Shown here piece by piece: positions 41,716-48,333 of a stretch of 53,851 nucleotides of DNA. The stretch comes from JBGLNJ01 sp964353405 (GTDB lineage Bacteria > Chloroflexota > Anaerolineae > Fen-1058), in the NCBI GenBank assembly GCA_964353405.1, contig CAYGWJ010000073.1, forward strand, positions 1 through 53,851. The letters run 5' to 3'. The notes below the pieces were generated by a model. That model saw only the letters and a list, made by a program, of their open reading frames with translations, had not been told where the DNA came from and did no database searches. How positions within the stretch are numbered: position 1 is the first letter of the stretch; each line of letters opens with the position of its first letter. A program made the translations under genes and the position numbers.

Positions 41716-42612
41716 ATGAAACCTAAAAACAACCTCCCCTTTCGCCTCGGCGCCACGTCCTACATCTGGCCCGACGACATTCTGCCGAATGTCGTTCAGC
41801 TTGCACCATTGGTGGACGATGTCGAGCTGGTTCTATTCGAGTCGGACGAGTATGGCAGCAACTTGCCCAGTGCGGCGGTCATTACCGAGTTGCGACGATT
41901 GGCCCAGGCACACGACTTGACTTTTACGATTCACTTGCCGCTCGACCTGCGCTTTGGCGACGATGACGCGGCGCGTCACCCGTCGCTGGAAAAGGCGCGG
42001 CGCGTGATCGAGCGGACGCGGCTACTTGACCCGTTTGCTTACGTGGTCCACCTCGACGGCAGGGCCATTCAAAATACGCCCCCACCCCCCGGCCCCCTCC
42101 CCTGTCGGGCGACAGGAGAGGGGGAGTCGGACACGGCGAGGCTGGCACGCTGGCAAGCGCAAGCAGCACGGTCGCTGAAACAGGTTGCGAACTGGGCCGG
42201 TGGCGCGCAGCGCGTGTGTGTGGAAAATCTGGAGAACTATGACCCGGCAGCCTTTGCGCCTGTGCTGGAGGCCGTCCCGGCGAGCCGGTGCGTGGATGTG
42301 GGTCACTTGTGGCGGCTCAGACTCGACCCGTTACCCCATCTGCGGCAGTGGCAGGCGCGCACGCGCGTCGTTCACCTTCATGGCGTCGGCGAACGCGATC
42401 ACCAATCGCTCGCCCTTATGCCGCCTGACGCGCTCGATTCCGTCGTCAAGCATCTGCTGGAATATGCTCGCGGCGTGGTGACGCTGGAAGTGTTTGGTGT
42501 GGATGATTTCTTTTCGTCCAAGCAGGCTTTTCAAGCAGCCGTAATACGTTCGTCCGCGAATCCAGCGAATCAGCGCGAATTCGAAAAACAAAATTGGCGT
42601 GGATTCGCGTAA
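41716..42612 (+). CDS. cbiR: Cobamide-remodelling phosphodiesterase CbiR
   Basis: The 298-residue protein is a TIM barrel of the AP-endonuclease-2/xylose isomerase type. Its start (FRLGATSYIWPDDILPNV, DDVELVLFESD) is that of CbiR, which removes the lower ligand by cutting the phosphodiester of cobamides to give cobinamide derivatives for remodelling. Barrel motifs follow: FTIHLPLDLRFG, YVVHLDG, VCVENLENYD, CVDVGHLWR, RVVHLHGVGERDH and VTLEVFG. A repeat-derived piece (NTPPPPGPLPCRATGEGES, 42077-42132) sits in a loop. The last 18 or so residues lie in another word-repeat. ATG 41716 is 10 bases after cobS. Confidence 0.87.
   Translation: MKPKNNLPFRLGATSYIWPDDILPNVVQLAPLVDDVELVLFESDEYGSNLPSAAVITELRRLAQAHDLTFTIHLPLDLRFGDDDAARHPSLEKARRVIERTRLLDPFAYVVHLDGRAIQNTPPPPGPLPCRATGEGESDTARLARWQAQAARSLKQVANWAGGAQRVCVENLENYDPAAFAPVLEAVPASRCVDVGHLWRLRLDPLPHLRQWQARTRVVHLHGVGERDHQSLALMPPDALDSVVKHLLEYARGVVTLEVFGVDDFFSSKQAFQAAVIRSSANPANQREFEKQNWRGFA
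42093..42125. repeat. In-frame palindrome inside cbiR
   Basis: CCCCCTCCCCTGTCG (42093-42107) pairs with CGACAGGAGAGGGGG (42110-42125), with one mismatch. It encodes a proline-glycine loop in the enzyme. Confidence 0.8.
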
Positions 42613-42622
42613 TTCGCGGAAG
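42545..42622. repeat. Word-repeat CGCGAATCCAGCGAATC / GATTCGCGTAATTCGCGG
   Basis: The block spans the 3' end of cbiR and contains 'cgcgaat', 'agcgaatc', 'gcgcgaattcg' words with complementary ones (ggattcgcgtaattcgcgg). The cbiR stop codon lies inside it. Confidence 0.7.
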
Positions 42623-42637
42623 GAAACAAATAGCATA

Positions 42638-43180
42638 ATGCCCAAGACCTTAACCTTGATTTTAGGCGGCGCGCGCAGCGGCAAAAGCACATACGCGCAA
42701 AAGCTGGCACTGGAGCGCGGTGGCGATGACGTGTTGGTCGTCGCCACGGCGCAGGCGTTGGATGAAGAGATGCAGTCGCGCATCGAGGCACACCGCCGTG
42801 ACCGTCCTGCCGCCTGGCGCACGCTCGAAGCTCCGCATGACACTGGCAGACTCATCCAGCAAGCTGATCCGAGCGCCGTGGTCCTGGTGGATTGTCTTAC
42901 ACTACTGGTGAGCAACGCGGTAATGGCTCTACCCCAATCGGCCAGTGCTGTGGAAGCCGAGGCGGCTGCGTTGGCTGAGGTGGACGAGCTGCTCGCCGCT
43001 TACCGGCGCGGAACGGCGAGTTGGATTGCGATCTCAAATGAAGTGGGTCTAGGCCTTGTGCCCCCCTACCCTATGGGCCGCGTGTACCGCGATGCGCTGG
43101 GCCGCGCCAATCAAAGCCTGGCCGCCGAAGCAGACGAGGTGCTGTTCCTGGTGGCGGGCATTCCGATGAAGGTCAAGTGA
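42638..43180 (+). CDS. cobU: Adenosylcobinamide kinase / phosphate guanylyltransferase
   Basis: The 180-residue bifunctional enzyme phosphorylates adenosylcobinamide and then makes its GDP ester. P-loop: LILGGARSGKSTYAQ; also the guanylation site region IEAHRRDRPAAWRTLE (histidine) and VDCLTLLVSN, ISNEVGLGLVPPYPMGRVYR. Start at ATG 42638 gives the usual N-terminus MPKTLTLILGG. It precedes cobT across a word-repeat palindrome. Confidence 0.95.
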   Translation: MPKTLTLILGGARSGKSTYAQKLALERGGDDVLVVATAQALDEEMQSRIEAHRRDRPAAWRTLEAPHDTGRLIQQADPSAVVLVDCLTLLVSNAVMALPQSASAVEAEAAALAEVDELLAAYRRGTASWIAISNEVGLGLVPPYPMGRVYRDALGRANQSLAAEADEVLFLVAGIPMKVK

Positions 43181-43255
43181 TGCGTAAAACGTAAAACGTG
43201 ATACGTGATGCGTGAGCGATTCACGTTTTACGCTTTACGTTTCACGAGCGACAAT
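43181..43255. repeat. Word-repeat palindrome GCGTAAAACGTGATACG / TTCACGTTTTACGC
   Basis: Starting at the cobU stop codon, 'gcgtaaaacgt' and 'gtgatacgtgatgcgtg' words are followed by complementary 'attcacgttttacgctttacgtttcacg'. It is the same family as 2961-3018, about 40 kb away. Confidence 0.85.
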
Positions 43256-43274
43256 ACTGGCAAAAGGAATCAAA

Positions 43275-44336
43275 ATGCTTCTTGACGAAACTATAGCCAA
43301 GATTCAATCGCTGGACGAGCGCGCCATGCAAGCCGCGCGCGAGCGTCAGGCTCAGCTCACCAAGCCGCAAGGCAGCCTGGGCCGGCTGGAGGAAATCTCG
43401 ATTCAACTGGCGGGTATCACTGGGCAAGCACGTCCGCGCATCAGCCAGCCCGTGGTGATCACAATGGCGGGCGATCACGGTGTAGCGTTGCAAGGCGTGA
43501 GCGCCTATCCGCGCGAGGTCACGCCGCAGATGGTGCTCAACTTTTTGCGCGGCGGCGCGGCGATCAATGTGCTGGCGCGGCACGTCGGCGCTCGCGTCGT
43601 CGTGGTGGACATGGGCGTGGCGTCCGATTTTGCGCCGGATGCCGACCTGATCAGCAAAAAGATTGCTTTTGGCACACGTGACTTCTCTCAGGGCGCGGCG
43701 ATGACGCGCGACGAAGCGCAGCGCGCCGTGGAAGCCGGGATCCAAGTCGTGTTGCACGAGATCGAAAATGGCGCGGACATGCTCGCCACGGGCGACATGG
43801 GCATCGGCAATACGACGCCCTCCAGCGCCATCGTCGCCGCGTTCACAGGCCGACCGGTGGCAGAAGTGACGGGGCGCGGCACGGGCGTGGACGATGCGGG
43901 CCTGGCACACAAAGTTGCTATTATCGAACAGGCGCTTCAAGTCAATCAGCCTGATGCTTCAGACGCCCTGGATGTGTTGAGCAAGGTCGGGGGATTCGAG
44001 ATCGGCGGACTGGCGGGAGTGATGCTCGGCGCGGCGGCGCAGCGCGTGCCGGTGGTGATAGATGGCTTTATCTCCGGCGCGGCGGCGCTCATCGCGTATC
44101 ATCTGGCGCCGTCGGTGCAGCCCTACCTGATCGCAGCACACCGCTCGGTCGAGATCGGGCATCGCGTTATGCTGGAGCATCTGAAGCTCAGGCCACTCTT
44201 TGACCTGGACTTGCGATTGGGCGAGGGCACCGGCGCGGCGCTGGGAATTTCGCTGTGCCAGGCCGCGTGCAAAATCCTGGACGAGATGGCGACGTTCGGG
44301 GAAGCGGGGGTGGCGAAGAAGGACCGCCCTGCGTGA
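43275..44336 (+). CDS. cobT: Nicotinate-nucleotide:dimethylbenzimidazole phosphoribosyltransferase
   Basis: The 353-residue enzyme makes alpha-ribazole phosphate, the lower-ligand nucleotide. Marks are LTKPQGSLGRLEEIS, TMAGDHGVALQGVSAYP, ATGDMGIGNTTPSSAI and the catalytic glutamate in DLRLGEGTGAALG near the end. ATG 43275 has AAAGGA at seven bases; the upstream open frame is repeat. The last 17 codons are repeated at 44982-45025. With cobU, cobS and cbiR it allows exchange of lower ligand on salvaged cobamides. Confidence 0.95.
   Translation: MLLDETIAKIQSLDERAMQAARERQAQLTKPQGSLGRLEEISIQLAGITGQARPRISQPVVITMAGDHGVALQGVSAYPREVTPQMVLNFLRGGAAINVLARHVGARVVVVDMGVASDFAPDADLISKKIAFGTRDFSQGAAMTRDEAQRAVEAGIQVVLHEIENGADMLATGDMGIGNTTPSSAIVAAFTGRPVAEVTGRGTGVDDAGLAHKVAIIEQALQVNQPDASDALDVLSKVGGFEIGGLAGVMLGAAAQRVPVVIDGFISGAAALIAYHLAPSVQPYLIAAHRSVEIGHRVMLEHLKLRPLFDLDLRLGEGTGAALGISLCQAACKILDEMATFGEAGVAKKDRPA
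44282..44325 (+). repeat. 44-bp direct repeat, copy 1 (3' end of cobT)
   Basis: Matches 44982-45025 at 40 of 44 positions, exactly 700 bases apart. Two of the changes are synonymous in the cobT frame. Confidence 0.9.
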
Positions 44337-44367
44337 CGAGTGTCGAGCGACGAATGACTGCAGCCTT

Positions 44368-44634
44368 TCAGGCGTAGGCCGGTTCTGCTGGCCTCTCTTC
44401 CGGTTCCATCTGGAACAGGAAATCCGGGGCCAGGTCGGCGCCGTTCGGCCAGGTTACAGTGCGCGAGTCTGGATCGAGATAGGCCTGGGCAAAATAGGCC
44501 GGATCGCGTAACGGCTGAAAGACTTCGCCATACAGCTCATGCCGAAGATTGACGCGCTTGCGGATGCCATTATCAAAGGTCAGGTCAAGCGAATATGGCC
44601 CTACAACCTCGACTTTTCTCACATGGATAATCAT
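44368..44634 (-). CDS. DUF2442-family small protein
   Basis: The 88-residue protein has the DUF2442 pattern: HVRKVEVVGPYSLDLTFDNG, RKRVNLRHELYGEVFQPLRD, YFAQAYLDPDSRTVTWPNGA and DLAPDFLFQ. DUF2442 proteins are small and often paired with DUF4160 proteins, an arrangement suspected to be a toxin-antitoxin-like module but not well proven. It follows the DUF4160 gene by 14 bases, with AAGGAA before its ATG. The pair is bracketed by a duplicated cobT end. Confidence 0.88.
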   Translation of the reverse strand: MIIHVRKVEVVGPYSLDLTFDNGIRKRVNLRHELYGEVFQPLRDPAYFAQAYLDPDSRTVTWPNGADLAPDFLFQMEPEERPAEPAYA

Positions 44635-44648
44635 CAGAACGATTCCTT

Positions 44649-44909
44649 CTAGTCCAGCGGCGCGATGGAGCGCAGCGGCAGTCCGGCGCGAGCAAGTTCC
44701 CAGTTTGCGCGCAGTTCGGCCTGATGGATGGCAGCCCACTCAAATACTTGAGAGCGCGTCTTTCTGGACAGGCCACCCTCCAGGATCATGATCGGGTCAA
44801 TGCCCACCTCGGCGGCCTCTTCGCCAAGCTCAGCATGAAAGTGCGGCGGATAGTGTTCGCGGTAATACATCAGAATCTTGATGCCGTTGAAGATGGAGAT
44901 GGTTGGCAT
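44649..44909 (-). CDS. DUF4160-family small protein
   Basis: The 86-residue protein begins PTISIFNGIKILMYYREHYP and continues with PHFHAELGEEAAEVGIDP, the DUF4160 signature (HYPPHFHA histidines). It is the first gene of the pair with DUF2442. A good promoter puts the transcription start about at its start codon, so the message is probably leaderless; no ribosome site is present. The histidine pair might bind metal. Function is unknown beyond the association with DUF2442. Confidence 0.88.
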   Translation of the reverse strand: MPTISIFNGIKILMYYREHYPPHFHAELGEEAAEVGIDPIMILEGGLSRKTRSQVFEWAAIHQAELRANWELARAGLPLRSIAPLD

Positions 44910-44915
44910 ATTCAC

Positions 44916-44944
44916 ATTATAGCACGCCTTCAGAGCAGGAACAA
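44916..44944 (-). promoter_or_regulatory. Promoter of the DUF4160/DUF2442 pair
   Basis: On the minus strand: TTGTTC (44944-44939), 17-base spacer, perfect TATAAT (44921-44916). Only six bases separate the -10 from the ATG, giving a leaderless transcript. Confidence 0.75.
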
Positions 44945-44981
44945 GATTTTGCTGTTTCTGGTTGAGCGCGCAAGTCTTTCG

Positions 44982-45025
44982 CGAGATGGCGACGTTCGGG
45001 GAGGCGGGCGTGGCGACAAAGGACG
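44982..45025 (+). repeat. 44-bp direct repeat, copy 2
   Basis: Second copy of the cobT 3' end. In the same reading frame it gives REMATFGEAGVATKDEYRSR and stops soon after, with CGAGATGGCGACGTTCGGGG identical to copy 1. Confidence 0.9.
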
Positions 45026-45100
45026 AATATAGGTCACGCTTGAAGTGACCTGCGCTCTTTACTTTTCGCGTTTGCAACCCTGTGTGCTGCCTGCACGCCC

Positions 45101-45357
45101 ATGCCCCTGCCCGACCCCGACTTGCTCCCTCCCGTTCCTGCCCAGACGCCCGAGCCGGCCGACGCTTTTGACTTTCCGCTTTCTCCCGAAAATCCGGCCC
45201 CTTTCTGCATTACGTCGGCGGGCCGCTGCCGGTGGACACGCGCTACGCCGCGCAAAACCCCGGCGTGGGCTATACGTGGGATGATAATCCAACGCGCGCC
45301 CGGCCCGACTATTGAGGCTATCGCGAGCCGACGGCGTTTGTCGAAGCGAGAAGATGA
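45101..45357 (+). pseudogene. Decayed gene with a frameshift and an in-frame TGA
   Basis: One frame reads MPLPDPDLLPPVPAQTPEPA and DAFDFPLSPENPAPF to about 45200. A second frame continues with HYVGGPLPVDTRYAAQNPGV, GYTWDDNPTRARPDY, then TGA (45313-45315) where tryptophan (TGG) would fit, then GYREPTAFVEARR and a stop at 45355-45357. A one- or two-base change and a nonsense change therefore break one coding tail. I do not recognise the parent family; the proline-rich part and FDFPLSP resemble linkers of secreted proteins. Confidence 0.5.
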
Positions 45358-45394
45358 GCTGCGGGGTAATGGGATTCTCGCAGAATTGAGAACA

Positions 45395-45421
45395 AAGGCC
45401 GCAGGCGTGACCTGCGGCCTT
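45395..45421 (+). terminator. Hairpin AAGGCCGCAGG-N5-CCTGCGGCCTT
   Basis: An 11-bp perfect stem without a long T-run follows the decayed gene. It could stop transcription entering the next operon from upstream. Confidence 0.55.
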
Positions 45422-45582
45422 GCGTTTCGCGGCAGCGGGCGGCGTTAGGGTGCGTTTCAGTTTTTAGGGCCACCGGTACTGGCGCAGTGCTCCGACGACC
45501 CTGGACACCGGTTTTGCGATGTCTGCGTCTAACTGGTCACAAGTCGCCCAATAATTGAAACGCACCCAGTCAAAACGTTCGT

Positions 45583-45610
45583 TTGACATCATTTCAGAGA
45601 CAAGTATACT
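45583..45610 (+). promoter_or_regulatory. Promoter of the nucleosidase/STAND operon
   Basis: TTGACA (45583-45588), 16-base spacer, TATACT (45605-45610), close to consensus. The leader is about 125 bases to the ATG at 45741. Confidence 0.7.
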
Positions 45611-45740
45611 ATGGATACAGTTCTTGTAGAGAGCTGACCTCGTAGATTCAGAAAGAACTTTGCAATGATGCAGTTTTTTCTCCAAACCCAGTTTCCTCTT
45701 GGAGCACCAGGTGGAAGCCCCTGCTTTCAAGGAATGCATA

Positions 45741-46898
45741 ATGGGCAAATCCTCAACTGAACCACAGAAATTGCCGATTGACTTTCTTGTCGTTACGCCG
45801 CTTGAGGAAGAGCGGGACGCCTTGCTTGACAAGCTGCCAGGATGGCAAAAAATAGCTCCATCTGAGCAGGATGTTCAAGTCTATTTCCAGTCGGCTCTAT
45901 TGACCACTTTTCCAAATGGCTCTACCAGCGTTTATCAAATTGTCGTGATGCCGCTTGTGGGAATGGGCCGAGTGCAAGCCGCAATGGCAACCAAAGATGC
46001 TATCCGGCAGTGGCACCCTCGCCATGTAATCTTGGTGGGTATTGCGGGTGGGGTGGCCGCCAAGGGTGTGGAACTGGGCGATGTTCTTGTGGCAGACAAA
46101 ATCGTAGATTACGAATTGCAGAAGCAGACCGCCCAGGGTTTGGATATACGGTGGGAAGTCTACAATGCAAGCCCAAGACTGCTCGGGGCAGCCAGAAATT
46201 TGATCGGTGAAAGTTGGTCAGATCTGAGCCGAGTCAAGCGCCCGCAGCGCGGCCAGCCCAAGCGCCATATTGGCCCAATTGCCTCAGGAGACAAAGTCGT
46301 TGACTTCGCCGAGGCCCTGAATATATACCGCGAGACTTGGTCCAAGCTTATTGGGACAGAAATGGAAGCGGGCGGCGTGGCGGCATCAGCATTTCAGTCG
46401 GTTGAGCATGCAGAGTTCTTTATGATTCGGGGTGTTTCGGACCTAGCGGATGGAGACAAGAACAATCCTCAGACTGAAAAGTGGCGCCCTTATGCCTGTG
46501 ATATCGCGGCGGCGTACACCGTCGCACTACTCAAAAGTGGACCGGTTCCGCCAATCAGTGAAGACGTATCTGTCGCTGCGCCTCGACAAGAGACTGTCCA
46601 CTCGGATATTGAAGAATCCTTCAGCAAGCCAAGCCTTGACACACAGGTATTACGAACTCTCTATGCCTATTATCAGATGCATAAAGGGGAACGGCGAATG
46701 AATCTCAATGAATTGGTCACGGCTTGCAGAGCTGATCGGCAAGATATACTACAGTGTCTTTTGGGACTAGAAGAGAAAAGGTGGCTAGAGTATGATGTGA
46801 CAGTTGCGGCAGAAGCCGGGGTGGTGTGGCTTACCGCACTTGGAATCAAAGTTGCTAAGGATATCTATGGAAACAAGCCTGGAAAGCAAAATTCTTGA
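45741..46898 (+). CDS. Nucleoside-phosphorylase-fold effector with C-terminal winged helix
   Basis: The 385-residue protein has a PNP/MTA-SAH-nucleosidase-like domain (about 12-265): LEEERDALL (acid in the first loop), VGMGRVQAAMAT, ILVGIAGGVA, SGDKVVDF, TEMEAGGVAASA with Glu207 and Glu209, and IRGVSDLADG with Asp234, the acid that protonates the leaving base. All key residues are present, so it should be active on a nucleoside or nucleotide. A winged helix (about 300-380) follows and is homologous to the N-terminus of the next protein. ATG 45741 follows AAGGA; the TTG at 45699 is less likely. It overlaps the STAND gene by 32 bases. This enzyme fold is a known effector of bacterial immune NTPases; a housekeeping MTA/SAH role is less likely in this context. 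Confidence 0.87.
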   Translation: MGKSSTEPQKLPIDFLVVTPLEEERDALLDKLPGWQKIAPSEQDVQVYFQSALLTTFPNGSTSVYQIVVMPLVGMGRVQAAMATKDAIRQWHPRHVILVGIAGGVAAKGVELGDVLVADKIVDYELQKQTAQGLDIRWEVYNASPRLLGAARNLIGESWSDLSRVKRPQRGQPKRHIGPIASGDKVVDFAEALNIYRETWSKLIGTEMEAGGVAASAFQSVEHAEFFMIRGVSDLADGDKNNPQTEKWRPYACDIAAAYTVALLKSGPVPPISEDVSVAAPRQETVHSDIEESFSKPSLDTQVLRTLYAYYQMHKGERRMNLNELVTACRADRQDILQCLLGLEEKRWLEYDVTVAAEAGVVWLTALGIKVAKDIYGNKPGKQNS

Positions 46899-48333
46899 CG
46901 AACTTTACACTTGCTTCAATCGCCAGCCCGGTCACCCAGTTACCTTGAGTGAATTGATCGAGGCGATTGGCACGAGTGACATAGGAAAAGTTTGGCAGGA
47001 ACTCAAACGCTTGCAAGAGAAGGGGTGGGTCAAATATCAAATCCTGGAAGACGGAACAGCCGGTACATTTGAAGTGACGTCAGATGGTTGCACAATTGCT
47101 CGAGATAGGCAAAAAACAGTTGCCTATCCTCAGCGTGATAGAGTAAACACTGCTTGCTCCTGCCCAACGACCATAGGCGATCTAATTCAGAAAAAACCAG
47201 ATTGCGCCTCCCTCATTCAGCGCGACGATATTGTGCACGAGATTCAGAAGTACTTTACTCAGAGACCTCCGCCTAAACTGAATTACGTTGTTTTGTATGG
47301 TCAGCCAATGGTAGGAAAGACCTTAATCCTTCGTCGTCTGTGCGAAGTTTTGGGTGGCGAATATGTTACGCTCATGGTGACTGGACAGGGCATCAGTGCA
47401 AGCAATCAGGATGACTATCTGTTCGATCTTGCGTTTCAATTGAAGATCCAGTTCGATCAATGGACTAAACGTCGCGGGTTGTCTCTCAGCCTGGACGCCC
47501 CTGAGCGGGAAGATTTTAGAAAAGGAAGGGGGAGAAATGCGTTTTTTGTGTACTGGAATAATCTTCGACACACGGCTGACAATATACAGCCTGTGGTCAT
47601 GTTCGATGAAATCGAGCACCTATTAGATGATCCACGCCACTTGGATGAGCAGATAATTGCTTTCCTGGACACTTTTGTGAGCGACCCTGATAATGGATAT
47701 TTTGTTTTGGCCGGGTCTGAACGCATATCTCATTCAAGTAATAAGCGGTTTAGCGATTTAATCGGCGATGGATATTCTGTCCGTGTTCCATATTTTGACA
47801 AAGAAGATGTTGAGTCATTCTTTACGGCGCTCCAAGATTACTTTGTCTTGGAAGATGATGCTTTAAAGTGTGTTGTAGCTCTCTGCGATGGGCAGCCTCG
47901 AGTGCTGCAGAACATGTTCGAAGTGATTGCGTCTCTTGCATCTAAATTGCCAGGCAAACGGGAGGTCGGGAACAGCGACGTCAAACTTATCGAGAAAGGC
48001 ATCCTTGAGCGAACCGACAACTTTATATGGGCGCTCGTCCAGCGATTACATCGCGAAGAAAGAGGAGTAGTAACACTGTTCAGTCAAAAGCCATGTGATT
48101 TGAACGACTTGGGGTGCCGCTTAAGACAACTGTTTGAACAGGCAGATCAGCATTTGCAGTCAAAGTTGAACTACAAGAGCCTGGAGGACGGAACTGATTA
48201 TTTGAAAACACGGGAATGGATTGACTGGATAAACCGAGATGAGCGGTTTTTCAATTTCAGGTTAGGGATTGTGCGCTTGTGGCTTAGCCACAATATTCTC
48301 AGTAGTGAGTGGATTGAGGAAACAAGCCAATGA
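46867..48333 (+). CDS. STAND-like ATPase with N-terminal winged helix
   Basis: The 488-residue protein starts with a winged helix (1-80, ESKILDELYTCFNRQPGHPV and IGKVWQELKRLQEKGWVKYQ), then an AAA/STAND ATPase: Walker A GQPMVGKT (145-152), Walker B VVMFDEIE (Asp247, Glu248), LAGSER and the GxP-like motif DGQPRVLQN (341-349) that sets STAND ATPases apart from ordinary AAA enzymes. The C-terminal part is helical and may be a second winged helix. It has AAGGA before the ATG at 46867 and ends in an ATGA overlap with the next gene. The shared winged helix suggests it binds the upstream nucleosidase. STAND proteins are switches that oligomerise on sensing a signal. Confidence 0.85.
   Translation: METSLESKILDELYTCFNRQPGHPVTLSELIEAIGTSDIGKVWQELKRLQEKGWVKYQILEDGTAGTFEVTSDGCTIARDRQKTVAYPQRDRVNTACSCPTTIGDLIQKKPDCASLIQRDDIVHEIQKYFTQRPPPKLNYVVLYGQPMVGKTLILRRLCEVLGGEYVTLMVTGQGISASNQDDYLFDLAFQLKIQFDQWTKRRGLSLSLDAPEREDFRKGRGRNAFFVYWNNLRHTADNIQPVVMFDEIEHLLDDPRHLDEQIIAFLDTFVSDPDNGYFVLAGSERISHSSNKRFSDLIGDGYSVRVPYFDKEDVESFFTALQDYFVLEDDALKCVVALCDGQPRVLQNMFEVIASLASKLPGKREVGNSDVKLIEKGILERTDNFIWALVQRLHREERGVVTLFSQKPCDLNDLGCRLRQLFEQADQHLQSKLNYKSLEDGTDYLKTREWIDWINRDERFFNFRLGIVRLWLSHNILSSEWIEETSQ

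Noticed and set aside
45313..45315. TGA read as tryptophan or selenocysteine
   Set aside because: There is also a frameshift upstream, all other genes here use TGA as stop, and no SECIS-like hairpin is evident. A pseudogene is simpler.
45464..45832. 122-residue minus-strand frame across the nucleosidase promoter
   Set aside because: It overlaps the promoter and the start of a clear gene, with no ribosome site or recognisable fold.
45741..46898. Housekeeping MTA/SAH nucleosidase
   Set aside because: The extra winged helix, the gene overlaps with two STAND ATPases and the accessory surroundings argue against it, though activity on such substrates is not excluded.
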